This document shows, piece by piece, positions 1 to 12,913 of a stretch of 64,000 bases of DNA; the first letter of the stretch is position 1, and every line of letters starts with the position of its first letter. The position numbers and the translations under genes are program-made. The stretch is from NCBI RefSeq assembly GCF_040869045.1, contig NW_027137035.1, positions 124,001 to 188,000 on the forward strand, written 5' to 3'. The notes beneath the pieces were generated by a model, which ran no database searches, was not told the DNA's origin, and was given only the letters and a program-made list of their open reading frames with translations. This stretch comes from Eurosta solidaginis (Eukaryota > Arthropoda > Insecta > Diptera > Tephritidae).

Positions 1-3000
1 TATCTCAAAAATTGTCGCTCTGATGCAAACAACTGATGAGTTATCTACTTAAATTTGTTGAACAAAACGACTTACGTATTTTCAGCATGCTAACCTTTAG
101 CCCGGTAAGCAAATTAAAAAAAAAACGCAATATATAGGCTACACGAGAACGGAGACGTCGAGTAACCAAAACAAATGCGTTAAACAAATTCGTACACGTT
201 ATTTATCAATTTAACTCTAGAATTAAAGGATATACAACGAGAAACAACGTTTGACAACCTTTAAACAGTTTTAATAACTATCTCAAAAATTGTCGCTCTG
301 ATGCCAACAACTGATGAGTTATCTACTTAAATTTGTTGAACAAAACGACTTACGTATTTTAAGCATGCTAACCTTTAGCCCGGTAAGCAAATTAAAAAAA
401 AAACCCCAATATGTAGGCTACACGAGAACGGAGACGTCGAGTAACCAAAACAAATGCGTTAAACAAATTCGTACACGTTATTTATCAATTTAACTCTAGA
501 ATTAAAGGATATACAACGAGAAACAACGTTTGACAACCTTTAAACAGTTTTAATAACTATCTCAAAAATTGTCGCTCTGATGCAAAAAACTGATGAGTTA
601 TCTACTTAAATTTGTTGAACAAAACGACTTACGTATTTTAAGCATGCTAACCTTTAGCCCGGTAAGCAAATTAAAAAAAAAAACGCAATATGTAGGCTAC
701 ACGAGAACGGAGCCGTCGAGTAACCAAAACAAATGCGTTAAACAAATTCGTACACGTTATTTATCAATTTAACTCTAGAATTAAAGGATATACAACGTTT
801 GACAACCTTTAAACAGTTTTAATAACTATCTCAAAAATTGTCGCTCTGATGCAAACAACTGATGAGTTATCTACTTAAATTTGTTGAACAAAACGACTTA
901 CGTATTTTAAGCATGCTAACATTTAGCCCGGTAAGCAAATTAAAAAAAAAAAAACGCAATATGTAGGCTACACGAGAACGGAGACGTCGAGTAACCAAAA
1001 CAAATGCGTTAAACAAATTCGTACACGTTATTTATCAATTTAACTCTAGAATTAAAGGATATACAACGAGAAACAACGTTTGACAACCTTTAAACAGTTT
1101 TAATAACTATCTCAAAAATTGTCGCTCTGATGCAGACAACTGATGAGTTATCTACTCAAATTTGTTGAACAAAACGACTTACGTATTTTAAGCATGCTAA
1201 CCTTAGCCCGGTAAGCAAATTAAAAAAAAACGCAATATGTAGGCTACACGAGAACGGAGACGTCGAGTAACCAAAACAAATGCGTTAAACAAATTCGTAC
1301 ACGTTATTTATCAATTTAACTCTAGAATTAAAGGATATACAACGAGAAACAACGTTTGAAAACCTTCAAACAGTTTTAATAACTATCTCAAAAATTGTCG
1401 CTCTGATGCAGACAACTGATGAGTTATCTACTCAAATTTGTTGAACAAAACGACTTACGTATTTTAAGCATGCTAACCTTAGCCCGGTAAGCAAATTAAA
1501 AAAAAACGCAATATGTAGGCTACACGAGAACGGAGACGTCGAGTAACCAAAACAAATGCGTTAAACAAATTCGTACACGTTATTTATCAATTTAACTCTA
1601 GAATTAAAGGATATACAACGAGAAACAACGTTTGACAACCTTTAAACAGTTTTAATAACTATCTCAAAAATTGCCGCTCTGATGCAAACAACTGATGAGT
1701 TATCTACTTAAATATGTTGAACAAAACGACTTACGTATTTTAAGCATGCTAACCTTTAGCCCGGTAAGCAAATTAAAAAAAAAACGCAATATGTAGGCTA
1801 CACGAGAACGGAGCCGTCGAGTAACCAAAACAAATGCGTTAAACAAATTCGTACACGTTATTTATCAATTTAACTCTAGAATTAAAGGATATACAACGAG
1901 AAACAACGTTTGACAACCTTTAAACAGTTTTAATAACTATCTCAAAAATTGTCGATCTGATGCAAACAACTGAGGAGTTATCTACTTAGATTTGTTGAAC
2001 AAAACGACTTACGTATTTTAAGCATGCTAACCTTTAGCCCGGTAAGCAAATTAAAAAAAAAAACGCAATATGTCGGCTACACGAGAACGGAGACGTCGAG
2101 TAACCAAAACAAATGCGTTAAACAAATTCGTACACGTTATTTATCAATTTAACTCTAGAATTAAAGGATATACAACGGGAAACAACGTTTGACAACCTTT
2201 AAACAGTTTTAATAACTATCTCAAAAATTGTCGCTCTGATGCAAACAACTGATGAGTTATCTACTTAAATTTGTTGAACAAAACGACTTACGTATTTTAA
2301 GCATGCTAACCTTTAGCCCGGTAAGCAAATTAAAAAAAAAACGCAATATGTAGGCTACACGAGAACGGAGCCGTCGAGTAACCAAACCAAATGCGTTAAA
2401 CAAATTCGTACACGTTATTTATCAATTTAACTCTAGAATTAAAGGATATACAACGAAAAACAACATTTGACAACCTTTAAACAGTTTTAATAACTATCTC
2501 AAAAATTGCCGCTCTGATGCAAACAACTGATGAGTTATCTACTTAAATTTGTTGAACAAAACGACTTACGTATTTTAAGCATGCTAACCTTTAGCCCGGT
2601 AAGCAAATTAAAAAAAAAAAACGCAATATGTAGGCTACACGAGAACGGAGCCGTCGAGTAACCAAAACAAATGCGTTAAACAAATTCGTACACGTTATTT
2701 ATCAATTTAACTCTAGAATTAAAGGATGTACAACGAGAAACAACGTTTGACAACCTTTAAACAGTTTTAATAACTATCTCAAAAATTGTCGCTCTGATGC
2801 AAACAACTGATGAGTTATCTACTTAAATTTGTTGAACAAAACGACTTACGTATTTTAAGCATGCTAACATTTAGCCCGGTAAGCAAATTAAAAAAAAAAA
2901 ACGCAATATGTAGGCTACACGAGAACGGAGACGTCGAGTAACCAAAACAAATGCGTTAAACAAATTCGTACACGTTATTTATCAATTTAACTCTAGAATT

Positions 3001-5278
3001 AAAGGATATACAACGGGAAACAACGTTTGACAACCTTTAAACAGTTTTAATAACTATCTCAAAAATTGTCGCTCTGATGCAGACAACTGATGAGTTATCT
3101 ACTCAAATTTGTTGAACAAAACGACTTACGTATTTTAAGCATGCTAACCTTAGCCCGGTAAGCAAATTAAAAAAAAAACGCAATATGTAGGCTACACGAG
3201 AACGGAGACGTCGAGTAACCAAAACAAATGCGTTAAACAAATTCGTACACGTTATTTATCAATTTAACTCTAGAATTAAAGGATATACAACGAGAAACAA
3301 CGTTTGAAAACCTTCAAACAGTTTTAATAACTATCTCAAAAATTGTCGCTCTGATGCAAACAACTGATGAGTTATCTACTCAAATTTGTTGAACAAAACG
3401 ACTTACGTATTTTAAGCATGCTAACCTTTAGCCCGGTAAGCAAATTAAAAAAAAAACGCAATATGTAGGCTACACGAGAACCGAGACGTCGAGTAACTAA
3501 AACAAATGCGTTAAACAAATTCGTACACGTTATTTATCAATTTAACTCTAGAATTAAAGGATATACAACGAGAAACAACGTTTGACAACCTTTAAACAGT
3601 TTTAATAACTATCTCAAAAATTGTCGCTCTGATGCAAACAACTGAGGAGTTATCTACTTAAATTTGTTGAACAAAACGACTTACGTATTTTAAACATGCT
3701 AACCTTTAGCCCGGTAAGCAAATTAAAAAAAAAACGCAATATGTAGGCTACACGAGAACGGAGACGTCGAGTAACCAAAACAAATGCGTTAAACAAATTC
3801 GTACACGTTATTTATCAATTTAACTCTAGAATTAAAGGATATACAACGAGAAACAACGTTTGACAACCTTTAAACAGTTTTAATAACTATCTCAAAAATT
3901 GTCGCTCTGATGCAAACAACTGATGAGTTATCTACTTAAATATGTTGAACAAAACGACTTACGTATTTTAAGCATGCTAACCTTTAGCCCGGTAAGCAAA
4001 TTAAAAAAAAAACGCAATATGTAGGCTACACGAGAACGGAGCCGTCGAGTAACCAAAACAAATGCGTTAAACAAATTCGTACACGTTATTTATCAATTTA
4101 ACTCTAGAATTAAAGGATATACAACGAGAAACAACGTTTGACAACCTTTAAACAGTTTTAATAACTATCTCAAAAATTGTCGATCTGATGCAAACAACTG
4201 AGGAGTTATCTACTTAGATTTGTTGAACAAAACGACTTACGTATTTTAAGCATGCTAACCTTTAGCCCGGTAAGCAAATTAAAAAAAAAACGCAATATGT
4301 CGGCTACACGAGAACGGAGACGTCGAGTAACCAAAACAAATGCGTTAAACAAATTCGTACACGTTATTTATCAATTTAACTCTAGAATTAAAGGATATAC
4401 AACGGGAAACAACGTTTGACAACCTTTAAACAGTTTTAATAACTATCTCAAAAATTGTCGCTCTGATGCAAACAACTGATGAGTTATTTACTCAAATTTG
4501 TTGAACAAAACGACTTACGTATTTTAAGCATGCTAACCTTTAGCCCGGTAAGCAAATTAAAAAAAAAACGCAATATGTAGGCTACACGAGAACGGAGACG
4601 TCGAGTAACCAAAATAAATGCGTTAAACAAATTCGTACACGTTATTTATCAATTTAACTCTAGAATTAAAGGATATACAACGAGAAACAACGTTTGACAA
4701 CCTTTAAACAGTTTTAATAACTATCTCAAAAATTGTCGCTCTGATACAAACAACTGATGAGTTATCTACTCAAATTTGTTGAACAAAACGACTTACGTAT
4801 TTTAAGCATGCTAACCTTTAGCCCGGTAAGCAAATTAAAAAAAAAAACGCAATATGTAGGCTACACGACAACGGAGACGTCGAGTAACCAAAACAAATGC
4901 GTTAAACAAATTCGTACACGTTATTTATCAATTTAACTCTAGAATTAAAGGATATACAACGAGAAACAACTTTTGACAACCTTTAAACAGTTTTAATAAC
5001 TATCTCAAAAATTGTCGCTCTGATGCAAACAACTGAGGAGTTATCTACTTAAATTTGTTGAACAAAACGACTTACGTATTTTAAGCATGCTAACCTTTAG
5101 CCCGGTAAGCAAATTAAAAAAAAAACGCAATATGTAGGCTACACGAGAACGGAGACGTCGAGTAACCAACACAAATGCGTTAAACAAATTCGTACACTTT
5201 ATTTATCAATTTAACTCTAGAATTAAAGGATATACAACGAGAAACAACGTTTGACAACCTTTAAACAGTTTTAATAAC
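1..5278. repeat. Domain 1: monomers with a 7/8-mer duplication
   Basis: About 19 monomers. Diagnostic variants here include GCAGACAAC, GCCGTCG for GACGTCG, GTCGATC, CTGAGGAG, CTTAGATTTG and ATGTCGGCT. A run of variant monomers starting near 827 (ACATTTAGCC, then GCAGAC with CCTTAGCC and GAAAACCTTC, then AATATGTTG, then GTCGATC with CTTAGATTT and ATGTCGG) recurs in the same order from about 2776. The offset is 1958 bp at ACATTTAGCC (921 and 2879) but 2227 bp at TGTCGG (2071 and 4298), so the second copy has one extra monomer, the CTGAGGAG copy starting near 3610. The first monomer also carries ATATATAGG and TTTCAGCATGC. Confidence 0.8.
785..805. repeat. 10-bp deletion in a monomer between ACAACG repeats
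   Basis: The usual ACAACGAGAAACAACGTTTG is reduced to ACAACGTTTG. The lost 10 bp equal one copy of the 6-bp direct repeat ACAACG plus AGAA, as replication slippage or single-strand annealing would produce. The same deletion is seen once more at about 35041. Confidence 0.85.
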
Positions 5279-7505
5279 TATCTCAAAAATTGTCGCTCTG
5301 ATGCAAACAACTGATGAGTTATCTACTTAAATTTGTTGAACAAAACGACTTACGTATTTTAAGCATGCTAACCTTTAGCCCGGTAAGCAAATTAAAAAAA
5401 AAACGCAATATGTAGGCTACACGAGAACGGAGACGTCGAGCAACCAAAACAAATGCGTTAAACAAATTCGTACACGTTATTTATCAATTCAACTCTAGAA
5501 TTAAAGGATATACAACGAGAAACAACGTTTGACAACCTTTAAACAGTTTTAATAACTATCTCAAAAATTGTCGCTCTGATGCAAACAACTGAGGAGTTAT
5601 CTACTTAAATTTGTTGAACAAGATGACTTACGTATTTTAAGCATGCTAACCTTTAGCCCGGTAAGCAAATTAAAAAAAAAAACGCAATATGTAGGCTACA
5701 CGAGAACGGAGACGTCGAGTAACCAAAACAAATGCGTTAAACAAATTCGTACACGTTATTTATCAATTTAACTCTAGAATTAAAGGATATATAACGAGAA
5801 ACAACGTTTGACAACCTTTAAACAGTTTTAATAACTATCTCAAAAATTGTCGCTCTGATGCAAACAACTGATGAGTTATCTATTTAAATTTGTTGAACAA
5901 AACGACTTACGTATTTTAAGCATGCTAACCTTTAGCCCGGTAAGCAAATTAAAAAAAAAAAACGCAATATGTAGGCTACACGAGAACGGAGCCGTCGAGT
6001 AACCAAAACAAATGCGTTAAACAAATTCGTACACGTTATTTATCAATTTAACTCTAGAATTAAAGGATATACAACGAGAAACAACGTTTGACAACCTTTA
6101 AACAGTTTTAATAACTATCTCAAAAATTGTCGATCTGATGCAAACAACTGAGGAGTTATCTACTTAAATCTATTGAACAAAACGACTTACGTATTTTAAG
6201 CATGGTAACCTTTAGCTCGGTAAGCAAATTAAAAAAAAAAACGCAATATGTAGGCTACACGAGAACGGAGACGTCGAGTAACCAAAACAAATGCGTTAAA
6301 CAAATTCGTACACGTTATTTATCAATTTAGCTCTAGAATTAAAGGATATACAACGAGAAATAACGTTTGACAACCTTTAAACAGTTTTAATAACTATCTC
6401 AAAAATTTTCGGTCTGATGCAAACAACTGATGAGTTATCTACTTAAATTTGTTGAACAAAACGACTTACGTATTTTAAGCATGCTAACCTTTAGCCCGGT
6501 AAGCAAATTAAAAAAAAAACGCAATATGTAGGCTACACGAGAACGGAGACGTCGAGTGACCAAAACAAATGCGTTAAACAAATTCGTACACGCTATTTAT
6601 CAATTTAACTCTAGAATTAAAGGATATACAACGAGAAACAACGTTTGACAACCTTTAAACAGTTTTAATAACTATCTCAAAAATTGTCGCTCTGATGCAA
6701 ACAACTGAGGAGTTATCTACTTAAATTTGTTGAACAAAAAAACTTACGTATTTTAAGCATGCTAACCTTTAGCCCGGTAAGCAAATTAAAAAAAAAACGC
6801 AATATGTAAGCTACACGAGAACGGAGCCGTCGAGTAACCAAAACAAATGCGTTAAACAAATTCGTAAACGTTATTTATCAATTTAACTCTAGAATTAAAG
6901 GATATACAACGAGAAACAACGTTTGACAACCTTTAAACAGTTTTAATAACTATCTCAAAAATTGTCGCTCTGATGCAAACAACTGATAAGTTATCTACTT
7001 AAATTTGTTGAACAAAACGACTTACGTATTTTAAGCATACTAACTTTTAGCCCGGTAAGCAAATTAAAAAAAAAACGCAATATGTTGGCTACACGAGAAC
7101 GGAGACGTCGAGTAACCAAAACAAATGCGTTAAACAAATTCGTACACGTTATTTATCAATTTAACTCTAGAATTAAAGGATATACAACGAGAAACAACGT
7201 ATGACAACCTTTAAACAGTTTTAATAACTATCTCAAAAATTGTCGCTCTGATGCAAACAACTGATGAGTTATCTACTCAAATTTGTTGAACAAAACGACT
7301 TACGTATTTTAAGCATGCTAACCTTTAGCCAGGTAAGCAAAATAAAAAAAAACGCAATATGTAGGCTACACGAGAACGGAGCCGTCGAGTAACCAAAACA
7401 AATGCGTTAAACAAATTCGTACACGTTATTTATCAATTTAACTCTAGAATTAAAGGATATACAACGAGAAACAACGTTTGACAACCTTTAAACAGTTTTA
7501 ATAAC

Positions 7506-7628
7506 TATCTCAAAAATTGTCGCTCTGATGCAAACAACTGATGAGTTGTTATTTATCAATTCAACTCTAGAATTAAAGGATATACAACGAGAAACAACGT
7601 TTGACAACCTTTAAACAGTTTTAATAAC
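7506..7628. repeat. Short 123-bp monomer, copy 1
   Basis: Consensus positions 1-42 are joined directly to 198-278, so about 155 bp are missing, including the A-run and the TACGTA, GCATGC and GACGTC sites. The junction reads GATGAGTT then GTTATTTATC and keeps both GTT triplets, so it did not consume microhomology. This copy also has CAATTCAAC, otherwise a mark of the type 1 monomer that usually follows the short monomer in this HOR. It is therefore probably a fusion of the short monomer with that neighbour. Confidence 0.92.
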
Positions 7629-8189
7629 TATCTCAAAAATTGTCGCTCTGATGCAAACAACTGAGGAGTTATCTACTTAAATTTGTTGAACAAAACGACT
7701 TACGTATTTTAAGCATGCTAACCTTTAGCCCGGTAAGCAAATTAAAAAAAAAAAAACGCAATATGTAGGCTACACGAGAACGGAGACGTCGAGTAACCAA
7801 AACAAATGCGTTAAACAAATTCGTACACGTTATTTATCAATTTAACTCTAGAATTAAAGGATATACAACGAGAAACAACGTTTGACAACCTTTAAACAGT
7901 TTTAATAACTATCTCAAAAATTGTCGCTCTGATGCAAACAACTGATGAGTTATCTATTTAAATTTGTTGAACAAAACGACTTACGTATTTTAAGCATGCT
8001 AACCTTTAGCCCGGTAAGCAAATTAAAAAAAAAAAACGCAATATGTAGGCTACACGAGAACGGAGCCGTCGAGTAACCAAAACAAATGCGCTAAACAAAT
8101 TCGTACACGTTATTTATCAATTTAACTCTAGAATTAAAGGATATACAACGAGAAACAACGTTTGACAACCTTTAAAGAGTTTTAATAAC

Positions 8190-8467
8190 TATCTCAAAAA
8201 TTGTCGATCTGATGCAAACAACTGATGAGTTATCTACTTAAATTTGTTGAACAAAACGACTTACGTATTTTAAGCATGCTAACCTTTAGCCCGGTAAGCA
8301 AATTAAAAAAAAAACGCAATATGTAGGCTACACGAGAACGGAGACGTCGAGTGACCAAAACAAATGCGTTAAACAAATTCGTACACGCTATTTATCAATT
8401 TAACTCTAGAATTAAAGGATATACAACGAGAAACAACGTTTGACAACCTTTAAACAGTTTTAATAAC
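8190..8467. repeat. Chimeric monomer (A types 4 and 5)
   Basis: The left edge has GTCGATC, the mark of the type 4 monomer. The rest has CTGATGAG, GAGTGACC and CGCTATTT, the marks of type 5. In the copies at 6113 and 12361 these marks are on two successive monomers. An in-register exchange that removed one monomer explains the hybrid. Gene conversion of the left edge is the alternative. Confidence 0.65.
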
Positions 8468-9299
8468 TATCTCAAAAATTGTCGCTCTGATGCAAACAAC
8501 TGAGGAGTTATCTACTTAAATTTGTTGAACAAAACAACTTACGTATTTTAAGCATGCTAACCTTTAGCCCGGTAAGCAAATTAAAAAAAAAACGCAATAT
8601 GTAGGCTACACGAGAACGGAGCCGTCGAGTAACCAAAACAAATGCGTTAAACAAATTCGTACACGTTGTTTATCAATTTAACTCTAGAATTAAAGGATAT
8701 ACAACGAGAAACAACGTTTGACAACCTTTAAACAGTTTTAATAACTATCTCAAAAATTGTCGCTCTGATGCAAACAACTGATAAGTTATCTACTTAAATT
8801 TGTTGAACAAAACGACTTACGTATTTTAAGCATACTAACCTTTAGCCCGTTAAGCAAATTAAAAAAAAACGCAATATGTAGGCTACACGAGAACGGAGAC
8901 GTCGAGTAACCAAAACAAATGCGTTAAACAAATTCGTACACGTTATTTATCAATTTAACTGTAGAATTAAAGGATATGCAACGAGAAACAACGTATGACA
9001 ACCTTTAAACAGTTTTAATAACTATCTCAAAAATTGTCGCTCTGATGCAAACAACTGATGAGTTATCTACTCAAATTTGTTGAACAAAACGACTTACGTA
9101 TTTTAAGCATGCTAACCTTTAGCCCGGTAAGCAAATTAAAAAAAAACGCAATATGTAGGCTACACGAGAACGGAGCCGTCGAGTAACCAAAACAAATGCG
9201 TTAAACAAATTCGTACACGTTATTTATCAATTTAACTCTAGAATTAAAGGATATACAACGAGAAACAACGTTTGACAACCTTTAAACAGTTTTAATAAC

Positions 9300-9422
9300 T
9301 ATCTCAAAAATTGTCGCTCTGATGCAAACAACTGATGAGTTGTTATTTATCAATTTAACTCTAGAATTAAAGGATATACAACGAGAAACAACGTTTGACA
9401 ACCTTTAAACAGTTTTAATAAC
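9300..9422. repeat. Short 123-bp monomer, copy 2
   Basis: Same length and same GAGTT/GTTATTT junction as the copy at 7506, with the standard CAATTTAAC downstream. It is followed by a type 1 monomer (GAGCAACC, CAATTCAAC), which appears to be the normal order of the HOR. Confidence 0.92.
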
Positions 9423-9700
9423 TATCTCAAAAATTGTCGCTCTGATGCAAACAACTGATGAGTTATCTACTTAAATTTGTTGAACAAAACGACTTACGTA
9501 TTTTAAGCATGCTAACCTTTAGCCCGGTAAGCAAATTAAAAAAAAAACGCAATATGTAGGCTACACGAGAACGGAGACGTCGAGCAACCAAAACAAATGC
9601 GTTAAACAAATTCGTACACGTTATTTATCAATTCAACTCTAGAATTAAAGGATATACAACGAGAAACAACGTTTGACAACCTTTAAACAGTTTTAATAAC

Positions 9701-10005
9701 TATCTCAAAAATTGTCGCTCTGATGCAAACAACTGAGGAGTTATCTACTTAAATTTGTTGAACAAGATGACTTACGTATTTTAAGCATGCTAACCTTTAG
9801 CCCGGTAAGCAAATTAAAAAAAAAACGTCGGTAAGCAAATTAAAAAAAAAAACGCAATATGTAGGCTACGCGAGAACGGAGACGTCGAGTAACCAAAACA
9901 AATGCGTTAAACAAATTCGTACACGTTATTTATCAATTTAGCTCTAGAATTAAAGGATATACAACGAGAAATAACGTTTGACAACCTTTAAACAGTTTTA
10001 ATAAC
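9701..10005. repeat. 305-bp chimeric monomer with out-of-register join
   Basis: The left part has CTGAGGAG and AAGATGAC (type 2). The right part has TTTAGCTCTAG and GAAATAACG (type 4). Between them the A-run is followed by ACG and then by TCGGTAAGCAAATT and a second A-run, so about 25 bp are present twice. TCGGTAAGC matches the AGCTCGG form specific to type 4 rather than the usual CCCGG. Relative to parallel copies, the distance from AGATGA to GGTCTG is 257 bp here but 790 bp at 5621 and at 11862. A join between two non-equivalent points that deleted about 533 bp explains this. Confidence 0.85.
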
Positions 10006-10839
10006 TATCTCAAAAATTTTCGGTCTGATGCAAACAACTGATGAGTTATCTACTTAAATTTGTTGAACAAAACGACTTACGTATTTTAAGCATGCTAACC
10101 TTTAGCCCGGTAAGCAAATTAAAAAAAAAACGCAATATGTAGGCTACACGAGAACGGAGACGTCGAGTGACCAAAACAAATGCGTTAAACAAATTCGTAC
10201 ACGCTATTTATCAATTTAACTCTAGAATTAAAGGATATACAACGAGAAACAACGTTTGACAACCTTTAAACAGTTTTAATAACTATCTCAAAAATTGTCG
10301 CTCTGATGCAAACAACTGAGGAGTTATCTACTTAAATTTGTTGAACAAAACAACTTACGTATTTTAAGCATGCTAACCTTTAGCCCGGTAAGCAAATTAA
10401 AAAAAAAACGCAATATGTAGGCTACACGAGAACGGAGCCGTCGAGTAACCAAAACAAATGCGTTAAACAAATTCGTAAACGTTATTTATCAATTTAACTC
10501 TAGAATTAAAGGATATACAACGAGAAACAACGTTTGACAACCTTTAAACAGTTTTAATAACTATCTCAAAAATTGTCGCTCTGATGCAAACAACTGATAA
10601 GTTATCTACTTAAATTTGTTGAACAAAACGACTTACGTATTTTAAGCATACTAACCTTTAGCCCGGTAAGCAAATTAAAAAAAAAACGCAATATGTAGGC
10701 TACACGAGAACGGAGACGTCGAGTAACCAAAACAAATGCGTTAAACAAATTCGTACACGTTATTTATCAATTTAACTCTAGAATTAAAGGATATACAACG
10801 AGAAACAACGTATGACAACCTTTAAACAGTTTTAATAAC

Positions 10840-11118
10840 TATCTCAAAAATTGTCGCTCTGATGCAAACAACTGATGAGTTATCTACTTAAATTTGTTGA
10901 ACAAAACGACTTACGTATTTTAAGCATGCTAACCTTTAGCCCGGTAAGCAAATTAAAAAAAAAAACGCAATATGTAGGCTACACGAGAACGGAGACGTCG
11001 AGCAACCAAAACAAATGCGTTAAACAAATTCGTACACGTTATTTATCAATTTAACTCTAGAATTAAAGGATATACAACGAGAAACAACGTATGACAACCT
11101 TTAAACAGTTTTAATAAC
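10840..11118. repeat. Chimeric monomer (A types 1 and 7)
   Basis: It carries GAGCAACC, otherwise seen in type 1, together with ACGTATGAC near its right end, otherwise the mark of type 7. It lies directly after a type 7 monomer, where type 8 would be expected. Confidence 0.55.
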
Positions 11119-11396
11119 TATCTCAAAAATTGTCGCTCTGATGCAAACAACTGATGAGTTATCTACTCAAATTTGTTGAACAATACGACTTACGTATTTT
11201 AAGCATGCTAACCTTTAGCCCGGTAAGCAAATTAAAAAAAACACGCAATATGTAGGCTACACGAGAACGGAGCCGTCGAGTAACCAAAACAAATGCGTTA
11301 AACAAATTCGTACACGTTATTTATCAATTTAACTCTAGAATTAAAGGATATACAACGAGAAACAACGTTTGACAACCTTTAAACAGTTTTAATAAC

Positions 11397-11519
11397 TATC
11401 TCAAAAATTGTCGCTCTGATGCAAACAACTGATGAGTTTTTATTTATCAATTTAACTCTAGAATTAAAGGATATACAACGAGAAACAACGTTTGACAACC
11501 TTTAAACAGTTTTAATAAC
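11397..11519. repeat. Short 123-bp monomer, copy 3
   Basis: Same deletion as the other short monomers, but the junction reads GAGTTTTTATTT, a single G to T change at the fusion point. Followed by a type 1 monomer, as at 9423. Confidence 0.92.
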
Positions 11520-12635
11520 TATCTCAAAAATTGTCGCTCTGATGCAAACAACTGATGAGTTATCTACTTAAATTTGTTGAACAAAACGACTTACGTATTT
11601 TAAGCATGCTAACCTTTAGCCCGGTAAGCAAATTAAAGAAAAAACGCAATATGTAGGCTACACGAGAACGGAGACGTCGAGCAACCAAAACAAATGCGTT
11701 AAACAAATTCGTACACGTTATTTATCAATTCAACTCTAGAATTAAAGGATATACAACGAGAAACAACGTTTGACAACCTTTAAACAGTTTTAATAACTAT
11801 CTCAAAAATTGTCGCTCTGATGCAAACAACTGAGGAGTTATCTACTTAAATTTGTTGAACAAGATGACTTACGTATTTTAAGCATGCTAACCTTTAGCCC
11901 GGTAAGCAAATTAAAAAAAAAAACGCAATATGTAGGCTACACGAGAACGGAGACGTCGAGTAACCAAAACAAATGCGTTAAACAAATTCGTACACGTTAT
12001 TTATCAATTTAACTCTAGAATTAAAGGATATATAACGAGAAACAACGTTTGACAACCTTTAAACAGTTTTAATAACTATCTCAAAAATTGTCGCTCTGAT
12101 GCAAACAACTGATGAGTTATCTATTTAAATTTGTTGAACAAAACGACTTACGTATTTTAAGCATGCTAACCTTTAGCCCGGTAAGCAAATTAAAAAAAAA
12201 AAACGCAATATGTAGGCTACACGAGAACGGAGCCGTCGAGTAACCAAAACAAATGCGTTAAACAAATTCGTACACGTTATTTATCAATTTAACTCTAGAA
12301 TTAAAGGATATACAACGAGAAACAACGTTTGACAACCTTTAAACAGTTTTAATAACTATCTCAAAAATTGTCGATCTGATGCAAACAACTGAGGAGTTAT
12401 CTACTTAAATCTGTTGAACAAAACGACTTACGTATTTTAAGCATGGTAACCTTTAGCTCGGTAAGCAAATTAAAAAAAAAAAACGCAATATGTAGGCTAC
12501 ACGAGAACGGAGACGTCGAGTAACCAAAACAAATGCGTTAAACAAATTCGTACACGTTATTTATCAATTTAGCTCTAGAATTAAAGGATATACAACGAGA
12601 AATAACGTTTGACAACTTTAAACAGTTTTAATAAC

Positions 12636-12913
12636 TATCTCAAAAATTTTCGGTCTGATGCAAACAACTGATGAGTTATCTACTTAAATTTGTTGAACAA
12701 AACGACTTACGTATTTTAAGCATGCTAACCTTTAGCCCGGTAAGCAAATTAAAAAAAAAACGCAATATGTAGGCTACACGAGAACGGAGACGTCGAGTAA
12801 CCAAAACAAATGCGTTAAACAAATTCGTACACGTTATTTATCAATTTAACTCTAGAATTAAAGGATATACAACGAGAAACAACGTATGACAACCTTTAAA
12901 CAGTTTTAATAAC
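12636..12913. repeat. Chimeric monomer (A types 5 and 7)
   Basis: It begins with TTTTCGGTCTG (type 5) but has GAGTAACC rather than GAGTGACC and ends with ACGTATGAC (type 7). It is followed by a type 8 monomer. A loss of two monomers by exchange between types 5 and 7 would give this order. Confidence 0.65.
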
